A stretch of 44,453 bases of DNA, taken from assembly GCF_023284005.1 (NCBI RefSeq), contig NZ_JAKIKS010000038.1:1-44453 (forward strand), read 5' to 3'. The notes under the pieces are model-generated. The model was not told where the DNA came from and did no database searches. It saw nothing but the letters and a program-made list of their open reading frames with translations. Of the stretch, positions 1 to 8,086 are shown piece by piece (position 1 is the first letter of the stretch; each line of letters starts with the position of its first letter). A program made the position numbers and the translations under genes. The DNA comes from Shewanella surugensis. GTDB lineage: Bacteria; Pseudomonadota; Gammaproteobacteria; Enterobacterales; Shewanellaceae.

Positions 1-29
1 ACCCACTCTTCATGAGAACGCTTAGTCAT
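1..29 (-). CDS. Start of a probable IS66-type accessory gene (partial)
   Basis: Only the first nine codons and part of a tenth are inside the window; they read MTKRSHEEW and the gene runs off the left edge. A clean Shine-Dalgarno (AGGAG) lies 6-7 bases before the ATG at 27-29, so the start is convincing. The opening resembles TnpA (OrfA) accessory proteins of IS66-family elements as I remember them, but nine residues cannot prove this. No IS terminus could be identified between this start and the next gene. Confidence 0.45.
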
Positions 30-30
30 A

Positions 31-60
31 TTAACTCCTGATATCATAGTCAGGGGTTAA
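31..60. repeat. Inverted repeat upstream of the left-edge gene
   Basis: Arms of 11 bases at 31-41 and 50-60 are complementary apart from one position and flank an 8-base centre. The repeat covers the ribosome binding site of the leftward gene starting at 29. It could be an operator or a hairpin that lowers translation of that gene; this is inference from position only. Confidence 0.4.
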
Positions 61-124
61 CATAAGGGATCGATGAACACGGTTGAAGATGTACTTGCTC
101 GGACGGTTACCCCTTGTGGATATT

Positions 125-595
125 ATGACATCTATTCATAATCCTGGAGATTATGAGGTGCGTGTGGACTGCTCAAAAAATGTATTTATTGGAGAAGGTA
201 GATGTGAAGTGAGTCCAGGTCGTTATATGGAAGTTAAAGTTACTAAGAAAAACGCACTTCCTGGACAAGGAGGGAGTAAAACTCGAGTCTATAAAGTGAC
301 CGCACATAATAATAATAGTGCCTATATTTGTGATAAAAAAGGTGCGATAAAACGAGGTTATGCAGCAACATTCGAAGATTTTTTGTATGGTGAGGTAGAA
401 TATATGGCTGATGTTTGTACAACTGTAGCTGTCGTTGGTCAAACAGATACAAGATCAACCATAGTTGTTACAGAAAAAAAGAGTGGCCTTTACATAAAGT
501 TTGAAAATGCTGGTCAACATTGGAAGTCAGTTGGATCGTTTCCTGATGAATCCAAAGACGTTGCCGTTAATTTCGATGAAGTAAGAAAAGGCTAA
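125..595 (+). CDS. Hypothetical protein
   Basis: I do not recognise this protein. The frame is open from a TTG at 83; the ATG at 125 (156 aa) is the first ATG. It has no signal peptide, membrane segment or obvious motif, and looks like a soluble, beta-rich protein with four cysteines. A separate 22-codon frame, MNTVEDVLARTVTPCGYYDI and two more residues, starts at ATG 73 behind a good AAGGG ribosome site and stops at 141, overlapping this start. Either it is a leader that couples translation, or the true N-terminus has been split off by a frameshift. The gene lies beside a probable IS end, which fits an accessory or recently acquired gene. Confidence 0.45.
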   Translation: MTSIHNPGDYEVRVDCSKNVFIGEGRCEVSPGRYMEVKVTKKNALPGQGGSKTRVYKVTAHNNNSAYICDKKGAIKRGYAATFEDFLYGEVEYMADVCTTVAVVGQTDTRSTIVVTEKKSGLYIKFENAGQHWKSVGSFPDESKDVAVNFDEVRKG

Positions 596-656
596 AAGAG
601 AAAGGAATACTCTAGGTAGGCGTAGGTTCGTAATAGGGTCTACTTTACTACATGTA

Positions 657-797
657 TTACGTGAGCTTACGAGACGTTTTCTTTTTGCCTCTGCTGAGGG
701 CTTGAAACACCTCCGTAGGGGTGAATTTAATATCCACGTCTTCCGACATACGGAGTATTTTGACATTGGATTTAGCAAGCGCTACGTCAGGCGGCAT
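657..797 (-). CDS. Small ORF, 46 aa, basic C-terminus
   Basis: The ATG at 795-797 lies inside the last codons of the upstream small ORF (787-942), an 11-base overlap typical of translational coupling or of a frameshift. The product is 46 residues, begins MPPDVALAKSN and ends in a lysine/arginine-rich tail (SRGKKKTSRKLT). No family is recognised. It may be the second half of one broken gene of about 97 codons. Confidence 0.3.
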   Translation of the reverse strand: MPPDVALAKSNVKILRMSEDVDIKFTPTEVFQALSRGKKKTSRKLT

Positions 798-942
798 AGG
801 CGAGTGTTGCACTTGCGAGTTGAATTCGCCTTTCAAGTTCAACTAGTAGTGCGACGACCCAGTAACCTTTTTCAATAATAGCAGGGTTTCCGAACACTAA
901 TACATCGGAAACCTCTAAGAACTGTTGTTTTAGTTTTTTCAT
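787..942 (-). CDS. Small ORF, 51 aa
   Basis: The frame starts at ATG 940-942 and encodes 51 residues beginning MKKLKQQFLEVSDVLVFGNP, followed by a predicted helix ending LERRIQLASATLAYAA. There is no clear ribosome binding site. The next ORF (657-797) overlaps its end in another frame. The amino-acid composition looks like a real protein rather than chance, but no family is recognised. A single gene split by one frameshift is the main alternative. Confidence 0.3.
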   Translation of the reverse strand: MKKLKQQFLEVSDVLVFGNPAIIEKGYWVVALLVELERRIQLASATLAYAA

Positions 943-1240
943 AGTCAACTTAGTGCGTTCAACACTCTGTTACCAACAACCAACCTGCGATTGAAATGCT
1001 TTGGATCCCACGAGTAATGGACTGATGAAAGAATTTAGGTAATACGTTAAAAAAGAAACCATGATTTGATGAATCTTAATCTGTTAACTAGGCTTGAATG
1101 GATCACTGTGAAATTGATGTAATACCAATAACCATCATGATTTGCCCCCTTAAACTTTTAAAATAACTGACGGACTAATAAGTCATATAAAAAATTACTT
1201 AACACTATTATTAAAAACAAAAAGTTAATAAAGATGAGTG
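943..1240. other. Intergenic stretch
   Basis: AT-rich DNA between the small leftward ORFs and the porin leader. I see no convincing ORF or RNA gene. The promoter of the porin presumably lies in its right half. Confidence 0.4.
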
Positions 1241-1299
1241 CCTTTTCTATGCTGTATTAGGCTAGATTTCACATGTAGCCTAATACAGCATAGAAAAGG
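1241..1299 (+). promoter_or_regulatory. Perfect 24-bp inverted repeat over the porin ribosome binding site
   Basis: The arms at 1241-1264 and 1276-1299 are perfectly complementary over 24 bases and separated by 11 bases. The right arm contains the AAAGG of the porin ribosome binding site and ends 7 bases before the ATG at 1307. In mRNA this would be a long hairpin burying the Shine-Dalgarno; in DNA it could be a symmetric operator. About nine of the 24 pairs are G-C, so the hairpin would be stable. Known precedents are RNA thermometers and protein- or RNA-controlled leaders; which applies here is not shown by the sequence. Confidence 0.8.
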
Positions 1300-1306
1300 A
1301 ATAGCA

Positions 1307-2971
1307 ATGAAAAAAAAGTATAGGAAATACTTGATAACGGCAAACTTCATCCTATTTTCAACAGGGAGCATGGCACAAGAGACTAATGCTCTGACGACCC
1401 AAGAACAATTGCAACAATTAAAAACACAAATGGCATTAATGCAAAAAAATTATCAACAACAAATAGAAACCATTACCCAACAGCTTAATGCGTTAGAAAA
1501 AAACGTGGTACTTCAATCTCAGCAGACCAAGCAAGATAAAAAAGATAATCAACAATCAAGCACTCATCAAGAAAATAAACTTTTTACAGCCCATCCAGAT
1601 CAACAACATACTCAAGTAAAAAGCGATCAAGAAGATGATGAAAATATGACTCAAGAAGCGAGTCAATCTTCGGCTTATGCCGATCAATTAACCTCAGTAG
1701 AACATTTTATTTATGGGGGTTACTTTCGTTCTGGTTATGGCATAAATAAGCTTAGCACCGTCATGACAGCTTTTAAAAACCCCGATGCCCCCACAAAGTA
1801 TCGGTTAGGTAATGAAGCAGAAACCTATGGGGAACTCATTTTAGGCTATAACAGTAGTATATTAGACCAACCTATTGACCCCTATTGGAAAGCTCAAGTG
1901 CGCTTAGCTTACCTGTACTCCCCTCCTTCTTCCGCTCCCTATAAAAGGGATGTAAATCATATTTATATCGCTGAATCGTTTGTTTCAGGAGCGAATATGT
2001 TTACATCTGATCCCGATGCGTCTGTGTGGGGTGGACAACGTTTTTATCGACTCGATGAATCGCTCATCAATGATTTCTACTTTCTTGATCTGAGTGGAGT
2101 AGGGGCAGGGGCTGAAAATATTGCTTTAGGAGAGACAGCAAAACTCAATGTGGCGTTTATTGGAGGACCTGATATTCCCGCTGATTCAACAACCGACTAC
2201 TTAGGCAGTAATAATGGTAATCTGTCTAAAAGTAATCTCGATGTTCAAATTCATAATATTCAGATGGGAGATACCCATAGCATGATCTGGCTGAATGCCT
2301 CCTATGCCCGTGGTGGCACAGAACTGGCCTATAATTCAACCAATGGCAATACCTACTCCTATCAAACCAAAGCAGCGTCGGGTTTTGGGGTGGGGTTCTT
2401 TAATTTTAATGATCACTTTTTGGGAGGAAAAAATACTTTTGCAGCCATGTACGGAATAGGCAGCTCTTCCAACTTTAAAGCGGGTACCGATCAACTCACG
2501 CTGTCAGGTGAAAATGTTACCCCTGATATTTACGATTTAAATGAAGCCTATAGTTTTCGAACGCTGGACTTCTTTACCGTCCCTATCAGCCCCCAATGGA
2601 CGTTAATCACATTGGGAATTTATCAATATGATCGCAATGGTAACATTGACCCCACTTATGGCAGTACCCGCCATTGGTATTCTTTTGGTATGCGGCCCAC
2701 TTATATGTTCGACGACGTTTTTGGCCTACAGTTCGAATTAGGTATGGATTATGTTCGCTCAGATCAACTGAGAACATCGATTCGAGAGGGAGCATTAACC
2801 AAGTTCACCATTGATCCTTTTATGCAACTTGGGCTCAATACGCAACTTCGAAGCTATATCACCTTTGCCACTTGGTCAAAAGACTATGAGGCCGATGATA
2901 TTGGTGGTAATGCCTATGAAGATGATACTTCTGGCTTTAACGCTGGTGTACAAATCACCACTTCTTGGTAA
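1307..2971 (+). CDS. LamB/ScrY-like carbohydrate porin with N-terminal coiled coil
   Basis: Outer-membrane maltoporin-superfamily channel, probably for oligosaccharides. A signal peptide ends near SMAQ-E; then comes a glutamine-rich heptad region (about residues 30-110) like the periplasmic coiled coil of the sucrose porin ScrY. The barrel starts with YGGYFRSGYGI, carries the family segment KYRLGNEAETYGEL and a later WGGQRFYR, and ends in an aromatic residue (TTSW). The product is 554 aa, longer than LamB because of the N-terminal extension. The start at ATG 1307 is chosen because it gives the signal peptide and has AAAGGA before it; a GTG at 1238 in frame would put the inverted repeat inside the protein. 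The GH5 gene follows immediately, so the pair probably handles a glucan or mannan. Confidence 0.85.
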   Translation: MKKKYRKYLITANFILFSTGSMAQETNALTTQEQLQQLKTQMALMQKNYQQQIETITQQLNALEKNVVLQSQQTKQDKKDNQQSSTHQENKLFTAHPDQQHTQVKSDQEDDENMTQEASQSSAYADQLTSVEHFIYGGYFRSGYGINKLSTVMTAFKNPDAPTKYRLGNEAETYGELILGYNSSILDQPIDPYWKAQVRLAYLYSPPSSAPYKRDVNHIYIAESFVSGANMFTSDPDASVWGGQRFYRLDESLINDFYFLDLSGVGAGAENIALGETAKLNVAFIGGPDIPADSTTDYLGSNNGNLSKSNLDVQIHNIQMGDTHSMIWLNASYARGGTELAYNSTNGNTYSYQTKAASGFGVGFFNFNDHFLGGKNTFAAMYGIGSSSNFKAGTDQLTLSGENVTPDIYDLNEAYSFRTLDFFTVPISPQWTLITLGIYQYDRNGNIDPTYGSTRHWYSFGMRPTYMFDDVFGLQFELGMDYVRSDQLRTSIREGALTKFTIDPFMQLGLNTQLRSYITFATWSKDYEADDIGGNAYEDDTSGFNAGVQITTSW

Positions 2972-2985
2972 AAATTAATACCACG

Positions 2986-4035
2986 ATGATAAAAACATTC
3001 TCACTCGAAATAACCTTACTGTGCTTAATCAGCTTTAAAGCAATCGGCTTGCCCTTCATGGTTATCGATGACACGATAATCGATCCTCAAGGGGACCCTT
3101 TTATTGCAAAAGGAGTCAACATCTTCGCCGATCGTAATGAAGACTATCACGCTATCGTCAATTGCTGGGGCTTTAATGCGATTAGAGTGGCACACTTCCC
3201 AGATAATCATTGGTATAACCCCACATGGGAATTTGATTTACTCGTCAACGATTTTGCCAACAAAAACATTGTCGTCATCTTTAATTTAGCCATGGATAGC
3301 CAACATAAAGGGCTAGGGATCGGCAGCTACTGGCCTGGATATTGGTCTGAATTAGTCCACCTTTATTCGCACTTTGCTTTACGGTATAAAGATAACCCTT
3401 ACGTTTGGTTTGAAACCAGCAACGAACCGGGTACCACAGAGAGTTTAACCGCCAATCCAATAACGGAAGCGACAACTTGGCTCAATTTGAATAAAACGCT
3501 CATTCAAGCTATTCGAGAAACGGGCAATATCAACCCGATATTAGTGCAGGGTTGGTGCTGGGGACAAGATGCTTGTGATTGGTCAAGTAGCCTTGTCTCT
3601 AATAACAAAAGTGCCCTATTGTCTCAAAGCGATCCGTTACTCTCATCCAATGTGGACCCATTAAACAACCTCATTTTCAGCCAACATGTCTATGAGCAGT
3701 GGAATCATACCCGTCAAAATAAACTTTATCATTTTCAACACGCTATTCTTGACGCCAATAAGGCCTTAATTGTGACCGAATACGGCTCAGAAAATGCGTC
3801 AACACCGACCTTAAAAGCCACCAATGCCATGTTCGATTCGGCCCAAAAATTGGGAATTGGTCGTTTTGTTTGGCATTGGGGGGCCGATGATAACAACGAT
3901 CTCACCCTCAGTGAAAAAGGCCACGGTGGTGCCATCAATCATTGCAAACACCCCACCAATTTAACGCCATTAGGTAAAAAGGTCTGGAACGACAATCATT
4001 CAAACTCAATGATACCTGCAATCATTGCTAAATAA
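2986..4035 (+). CDS. Secreted GH5-type glycoside hydrolase (cellulase/mannanase-like)
   Basis: Family 5 (clan A) retaining glycoside hydrolase acting on beta-glucan or beta-mannan; the exact substrate cannot be read from sequence. A hydrophobic signal peptide (MIKTFSLEITLLCLISFKAI) is followed by the usual GVNIF and NAIRV opening strands. The acid/base is Glu147 in WFETSNEPG and the nucleophile is Glu265 in IVTEYGSE; the terminal tryptophan segment is FVWHWG. Length 349 aa is normal for a single-domain enzyme with no carbohydrate-binding module. The start is ATG 2986, 14 bases after the porin stop; a TTG at 2965 overlapping the porin is an alternative. It is likely cotranscribed with the porin: the enzyme cuts the polymer and the porin imports the products. 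Confidence 0.85.
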   Translation: MIKTFSLEITLLCLISFKAIGLPFMVIDDTIIDPQGDPFIAKGVNIFADRNEDYHAIVNCWGFNAIRVAHFPDNHWYNPTWEFDLLVNDFANKNIVVIFNLAMDSQHKGLGIGSYWPGYWSELVHLYSHFALRYKDNPYVWFETSNEPGTTESLTANPITEATTWLNLNKTLIQAIRETGNINPILVQGWCWGQDACDWSSSLVSNNKSALLSQSDPLLSSNVDPLNNLIFSQHVYEQWNHTRQNKLYHFQHAILDANKALIVTEYGSENASTPTLKATNAMFDSAQKLGIGRFVWHWGADDNNDLTLSEKGHGGAINHCKHPTNLTPLGKKVWNDNHSNSMIPAIIAK

Positions 4036-4158
4036 ACAAAGAAAAGCTGCATTTTTAATGACTAATGCTTTACCACTTCCCTTAGCCAACCTTTCTTTAA
4101 CAAGCTATACGAAGACAAAATACAACCTTAACTTTCAACAAGTTAAATGCAGCTAATG

Positions 4159-4920
4159 TTAATGAGTATTGCCTTTAACAGGATCATTATTCCAGCCCAT
4201 AACGTTATACACAAAATACCTCGCGATCCCGATATACTCATGGATAGCAAAATCTGTTATCGCAAAGTTATACCAAAGCGGTAACGGGGATATTTTTGCC
4301 GCCATATAATCCGCTCTAATTGGAATGGCATGAATACCAAAGTGAGTGAAATAAAGTTCACTACGGCGCAGATGAAAACCAGAGGTGATCAGCACCAAGT
4401 TATCAAAATGATCCGCCTCTAGAATACGATGAGTAAACTTAGCATTTTGCCAAGTATTCATACTGTTAGCTTCAGTGATAATATCGTTATCAGCCACTCC
4501 TGATAACGTGAGCGTTGCTTTATAAACCTCCGCTTCTGACAGACCATTGTTCATGGGATCTCCCCCACTGACAATGACTTTACACACTTGTTTTGAGCGC
4601 TGACAAAGCTGATACTGGATCACTGTTTCGCTGAGCCTGCCATAGGCAAAAAAAGGAGGCTCGATTTGATGGGTATAGGGTATTTTTTGCGTCCCAGCTC
4701 CCAGTAGAATAATGGCATTATTCTTTTGCCACTGCACCTCAGGTTTAAGCCGATAATCTTGTTGCAATTTATCTAAAAGATATTGTGGGATAATCCCTGT
4801 ACCAACTAATAAAAAAAGTGCTAACGTAATAAAAAGTAAACTATAAAATATACCGCGCCAGCGGATAAAATAAGCCACTAACATCAATAGTGTGAGAACG
4901 GCAAATAAAATAAAACTCAT
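4159..4920 (-). CDS. YdcF/ElyC-like DUF218 membrane protein
   Basis: DUF218 family protein of the ElyC/SanA/YdcF type, linked in E. coli to envelope and peptidoglycan homeostasis; the biochemical activity of the family is uncertain. Two N-terminal membrane segments (about residues 1-20 and 24-45) precede the DUF218 domain, with NNAIILLGAG, the KVIVSGGDP strand-loop and the LVLITSGFHLRRS motif. Length 253 aa is typical. The ATG at 4920 has GGAAA upstream. It faces the GH5 gene convergently and has no operon partner. Confidence 0.8.
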   Translation of the reverse strand: MSFILFAVLTLLMLVAYFIRWRGIFYSLLFITLALFLLVGTGIIPQYLLDKLQQDYRLKPEVQWQKNNAIILLGAGTQKIPYTHQIEPPFFAYGRLSETVIQYQLCQRSKQVCKVIVSGGDPMNNGLSEAEVYKATLTLSGVADNDIITEANSMNTWQNAKFTHRILEADHFDNLVLITSGFHLRRSELYFTHFGIHAIPIRADYMAAKISPLPLWYNFAITDFAIHEYIGIARYFVYNVMGWNNDPVKGNTH

Positions 4921-5255
4921 GAAAAGCTATTTCCAATTTAAATAGACATCATTGAATATACATCGTCGGTGTAATAACCTCCACGTTATATCCCTTTTTA
5001 GGGCTCTTTTCTATCCCCCAATACTTAATAAAAAACCAATATTTAGTAAAAAATACAGTAATGAGTCATGATAGGCTGTTTTCCAATAACGGATAAGCCC
5101 ATGCGGGCCAACAACAAGTAGAGTCCATTGTTTTTTTCATCAAACGGTCCTTTTTATTATTACTTTTCTTTAGTAGATTGACCGTTGAAATACCAGAATA
5201 TTCATTGGATAATTAAATGAGAAAATTAACTAATAAAATTCAAAACGTAAGCCCT
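4921..5255. other. Intergenic stretch
   Basis: AT-rich region between the YdcF-like gene and the broken GNAT gene, both leftward. I see no ORF or RNA. It should contain the YdcF-like promoter near its left end. Confidence 0.4.
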
Positions 5256-5877
5256 TTATAACCAGTCTTTCTTCAATAAAGCATACAGTGATAAATCATG
5301 ATATTCCCCTTTCCAATAGCTATGCTCTCTCAATATCCCTTCCATCGTAAAACCTAACTTATTCAGAATGGTTTCCGAAGCAAGATTTCCCTGCATGACA
5401 TAGGCTTCAATGCGATTCACTCGGTGCATACTATTTTGTGAAAACAAAAAATCAATCACTTCCGTTAGGGCTTCTGTGGCGTAGCCCATGCTGCTTGGCA
5501 TAACTCATAGCCAATCACTGCCACATGCTTATCATGTTCAAAATGATTAACCCCACAGCCCCCTAAATAGTCAAGCGAGACTTTGCCCCTGATTGCCCAC
5601 CTCAACATCTGCTTATTATGCTGCTTCCAAATATCATGATGAATAAAATCGCGTACAGCAGCCAGAGAGTCGAATGCCCCTAAATCATAAAACTGAGTCA
5701 CTTTGGGATCAGAGAAAAGCGCAAATATATTATCGCTATCATCAAGAATTGTCTCATCTAATCTAAGACGCATGCTTTCTAGGATAGGCGTATCTAAAAT
5801 GGGCGTTTCACCAATAGCCGTTTCTTGATCAGCCCCCCTATAACGACCGTGTTCAAAATCGGAGTGTTATTGCTCAT
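5256..5877 (-). pseudogene. GNAT acetyltransferase broken by two frameshifts
   Basis: RimJ/RimL-type N-acetyltransferase in three frames. The ancestral start is ATG 5877 (MSNNTPILNTVVIGG); the frame is lost at a run of six G (C on the + strand, 5833-5838) and continues as a second frame (ETPILDTPILESMRLRL) to about 5505. There GYEL should be followed by PSSMGYATEALTEVIDFL, but one base is missing after GYEL and the frame shifts again. The last third, with the acetyl-CoA loop GYATEAL and the NLASETILNKLGF motif, is intact to the stop at 5256. Both lesions are one-base events, so sequencing error is an alternative for the homopolymer. The neighbour at 5943 is an intact GNAT of the same class. 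Confidence 0.8.
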
Positions 5878-5942
5878 ATCCATCTTTACTTTCTTCCTTC
5901 CTCAAACTGACCACAGTGTCTGTCAGCTTACCCATTGTCTTT

Positions 5943-6455
5943 TTACTTTAAATTCATCGAGTAACGATGCACTAACCAATCACTCTCTTGAAGTTCTTTC
6001 ACAAAGTGCATGCCTAACTTTTGTAATACATTAATGGATGCTTGATTATCCGCGACCGCGTCCCCTACCACTAAATCCAGTGGCATATGCTGTTTTGCAT
6101 ATTCAATACAGGCTAAATTGGCTTCGGTGGCGAAGCCTTTTCCCCAAAAATCAGGATGAAAACGATAACCAATATCGACTTCATCGATACGAGTCTCTTG
6201 CTTGAATCCACAAAAACCAATGACATCGCCAGTTTCTTTGAGTACTACCGCCCAGCGACCAAAGCCGATGGTTTGATACTCTTTAAGCCAAATATCAGTA
6301 ATGATATTTTTGGCATCCTCAAGGCTTTCACACATGCCTGCATCGCCCGTATATAAATTCACTTCTTTCGGCGCATTAAAGTCATACACGGCTTGCACAT
6401 CATCAAGATCGAACTCTCGAATAATCAATCTGGGAGTTTGGGTGATTATTTTCAT
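5943..6455 (-). CDS. RimJ/RimL-type GNAT N-acetyltransferase
   Basis: Acetyl-CoA-dependent N-acetyltransferase (Acetyltransf_3 type); the substrate may be a protein N-terminus or a small amine and is not predictable. Family signatures are TPRLIIREFDLDD at the start, the central IGFCGF strand, the acetyl-CoA pyrophosphate loop FWGKGFATEA, and NQASINVLQKLGM near the end. Length 170 aa is normal. The ATG at 6455 has AAAGGA upstream. It is divergent from the MocR-type regulator gene at 6641, and the region between them carries an 18-bp inverted repeat, so that regulator may have controlled it. Confidence 0.85.
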   Translation of the reverse strand: MKIITQTPRLIIREFDLDDVQAVYDFNAPKEVNLYTGDAGMCESLEDAKNIITDIWLKEYQTIGFGRWAVVLKETGDVIGFCGFKQETRIDEVDIGYRFHPDFWGKGFATEANLACIEYAKQHMPLDLVVGDAVADNQASINVLQKLGMHFVKELQESDWLVHRYSMNLK

Positions 6456-6514
6456 TGTATTACGTCCTTTTATGCCTAATTCCAGTACAGCAAAATGACA
6501 ACACTGACTGTTTA

Positions 6515-6593
6515 TCTGTATTGGGTTTTATCTTATATAGTATTAATAAAGCAAAACATATACAGTTGGGTACAATAAAACCCAATACAGATC
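6515..6593. promoter_or_regulatory. 18-bp inverted repeat, candidate operator of the MocR-type regulator
   Basis: Arms at 6515-6532 and 6576-6593 are perfectly complementary (core CTGTATTGGGTTTTA and its complement). Between them is a partial direct copy, CAGTTGGGTA, near 6563. The region lies between the divergent GNAT and MocR-type genes. MocR/PdxR regulators commonly bind repeated half-sites in exactly such divergent promoters. Binding here is inferred. Confidence 0.6.
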
Positions 6594-6640
6594 CATATGC
6601 TAACGCCCCCATTGTCCATCGAACTGTATTCTAGAAGGTA

Positions 6641-8075
6641 ATGATTATGCCCGAGTTTAAATACCGTCTTATTGTTAATGATATTATTGAAAAAATTGAA
6701 CAAAAAAAGTTAACGGGTAAACTGCAATCGGTCAGGCTGTTGGCAAAAAAACAAGGCGTTGGGGTATCAACGGTTGTGCAAGCCTATTATGAACTCGAAA
6801 AACTCGGATGGATTGAAGCGCAAGCTAAAGTCGGCTATTTTGTCATCGGTAAAAAGAGCATTCCTCGACCTAATTACGGCAAAAAGATACACTATATTAA
6901 AGCCGATCTCAGCTTAGACAGAGCGGTACAATTCTCCTTTAACGATCCCAACATTTTACCCTTATCTTGTACTGCTCCAAGCAGTGTTATTGACAATGAA
7001 CTGCTACTCAATCGACTGCATAAAAAAGCCTTAAAACATCGACCTTATCGACTATTAATGCAAGATCCCATTGAAGGTTTATATGCGCTTAGGCATGAAA
7101 TTACGCGTCATTTACTTAAATCACAACAAGTGTTTAAAGCCGAACAGATCCTGATCACTAATGGCCGTAATAGAGTGTTTACTCATCTCCCTGATCGCCA
7201 CTCAAGCCTTAAGTGGTAACATTGCGATTGAATCTCCTATCTCTTTCTACTTTCAGTCTATTTTGAAGCAATTTAATGCGGATATTATCGAAATCCCCAT
7301 CCAAAATCATTATCAAGATGAGCTTGAGTTACTCTCAAAAGCCCATCAATCACAGCCCTTTAATACCTATTTAATCAATCCTAACTTTGGCGATCCCACA
7401 GGTAGAGTTCTTTCAAATAATGAGAAACAGGCCTTAATTCTGTGGGCTGAAAGCCATGATGTCACCATTATTGAATACGACAGAGGTGAACTCCACTTTG
7501 GTGGCAATAGACCCTGCAGTATCGCCAGTTTAGTCAAACAAGATTCTACCTGCCGTATTATCACCATTATTGATTTTTATGACACCGTCTCACACACCAT
7601 TGCCCTAGGTTACTTAATATGCACTAATACCTTAGAGTCTTGTTTATTTTCCAAGCAGCTCATCACTGAAGAGCCAAGTATTAACTTACAATATATGATG
7701 ATTGAGTTGATGCAATCGAAACAATATGACCCATTAATGCGCCAATTGCATAGCCGTTTAAAAACCTGTTATACCTCGGCCTTAGATTTACTGTTACCGT
7801 CTTTTAATCAAATAAAAAGCAGTGATTTTTATTACAACCAAGTGGAAGGCGGGCCTTGTTTATGGATCAAGTTACCCGATAATTTAAGCAGCGAAACCTT
7901 ATGGGAGATAGCGATTTCAGCCCAGCTTTCTATCGCACCCGGCGCCATGTTTTCCTTCAATCAAGATTATGATAATTATTTTAGGCTCACCTTCGCTCTG
8001 CCTTGGAATGCGCAAATGACAGCTGGGATCAAGCGCCTTGGGGAGCTGGTTTTAGCATATACTCAAACGCGTTAA
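6641..8075 (+). pseudogene. MocR-type regulator (GntR-aminotransferase fusion) with a frameshift
   Basis: MocR/PdxR family transcription factor: an N-terminal GntR winged helix (about residues 1-75, with LRRLAKKQG-like SVRLLAKKQGVGVSTVVQAY) fused to a fold-type I aminotransferase domain. The first frame runs from ATG 6641 (a second ATG is at 6647) to a stop at 7219. Homology jumps to another frame near 7180, where FT should be followed by ISLIATQALSGNIAIESP; one extra base explains it. The second frame ends at 8075. The PLP-domain landmarks NPNFGDPTG and IIEYDRGEL are present, but the lysine segment reads DTVSHTIALGYL, with histidine where the Schiff-base lysine is expected and a short deletion after it. 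The gene is therefore probably non-functional, or at least unable to bind PLP covalently. Confidence 0.8.
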
Positions 8076-8086
8076 ACATTAAATGA

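Noticed and set aside
527..778. Leftward 83-aa frame overlapping the 3' end of the gene at 125-595
   Set aside because: Its codons are a shadow: composition is not protein-like and it overlaps two better candidates.
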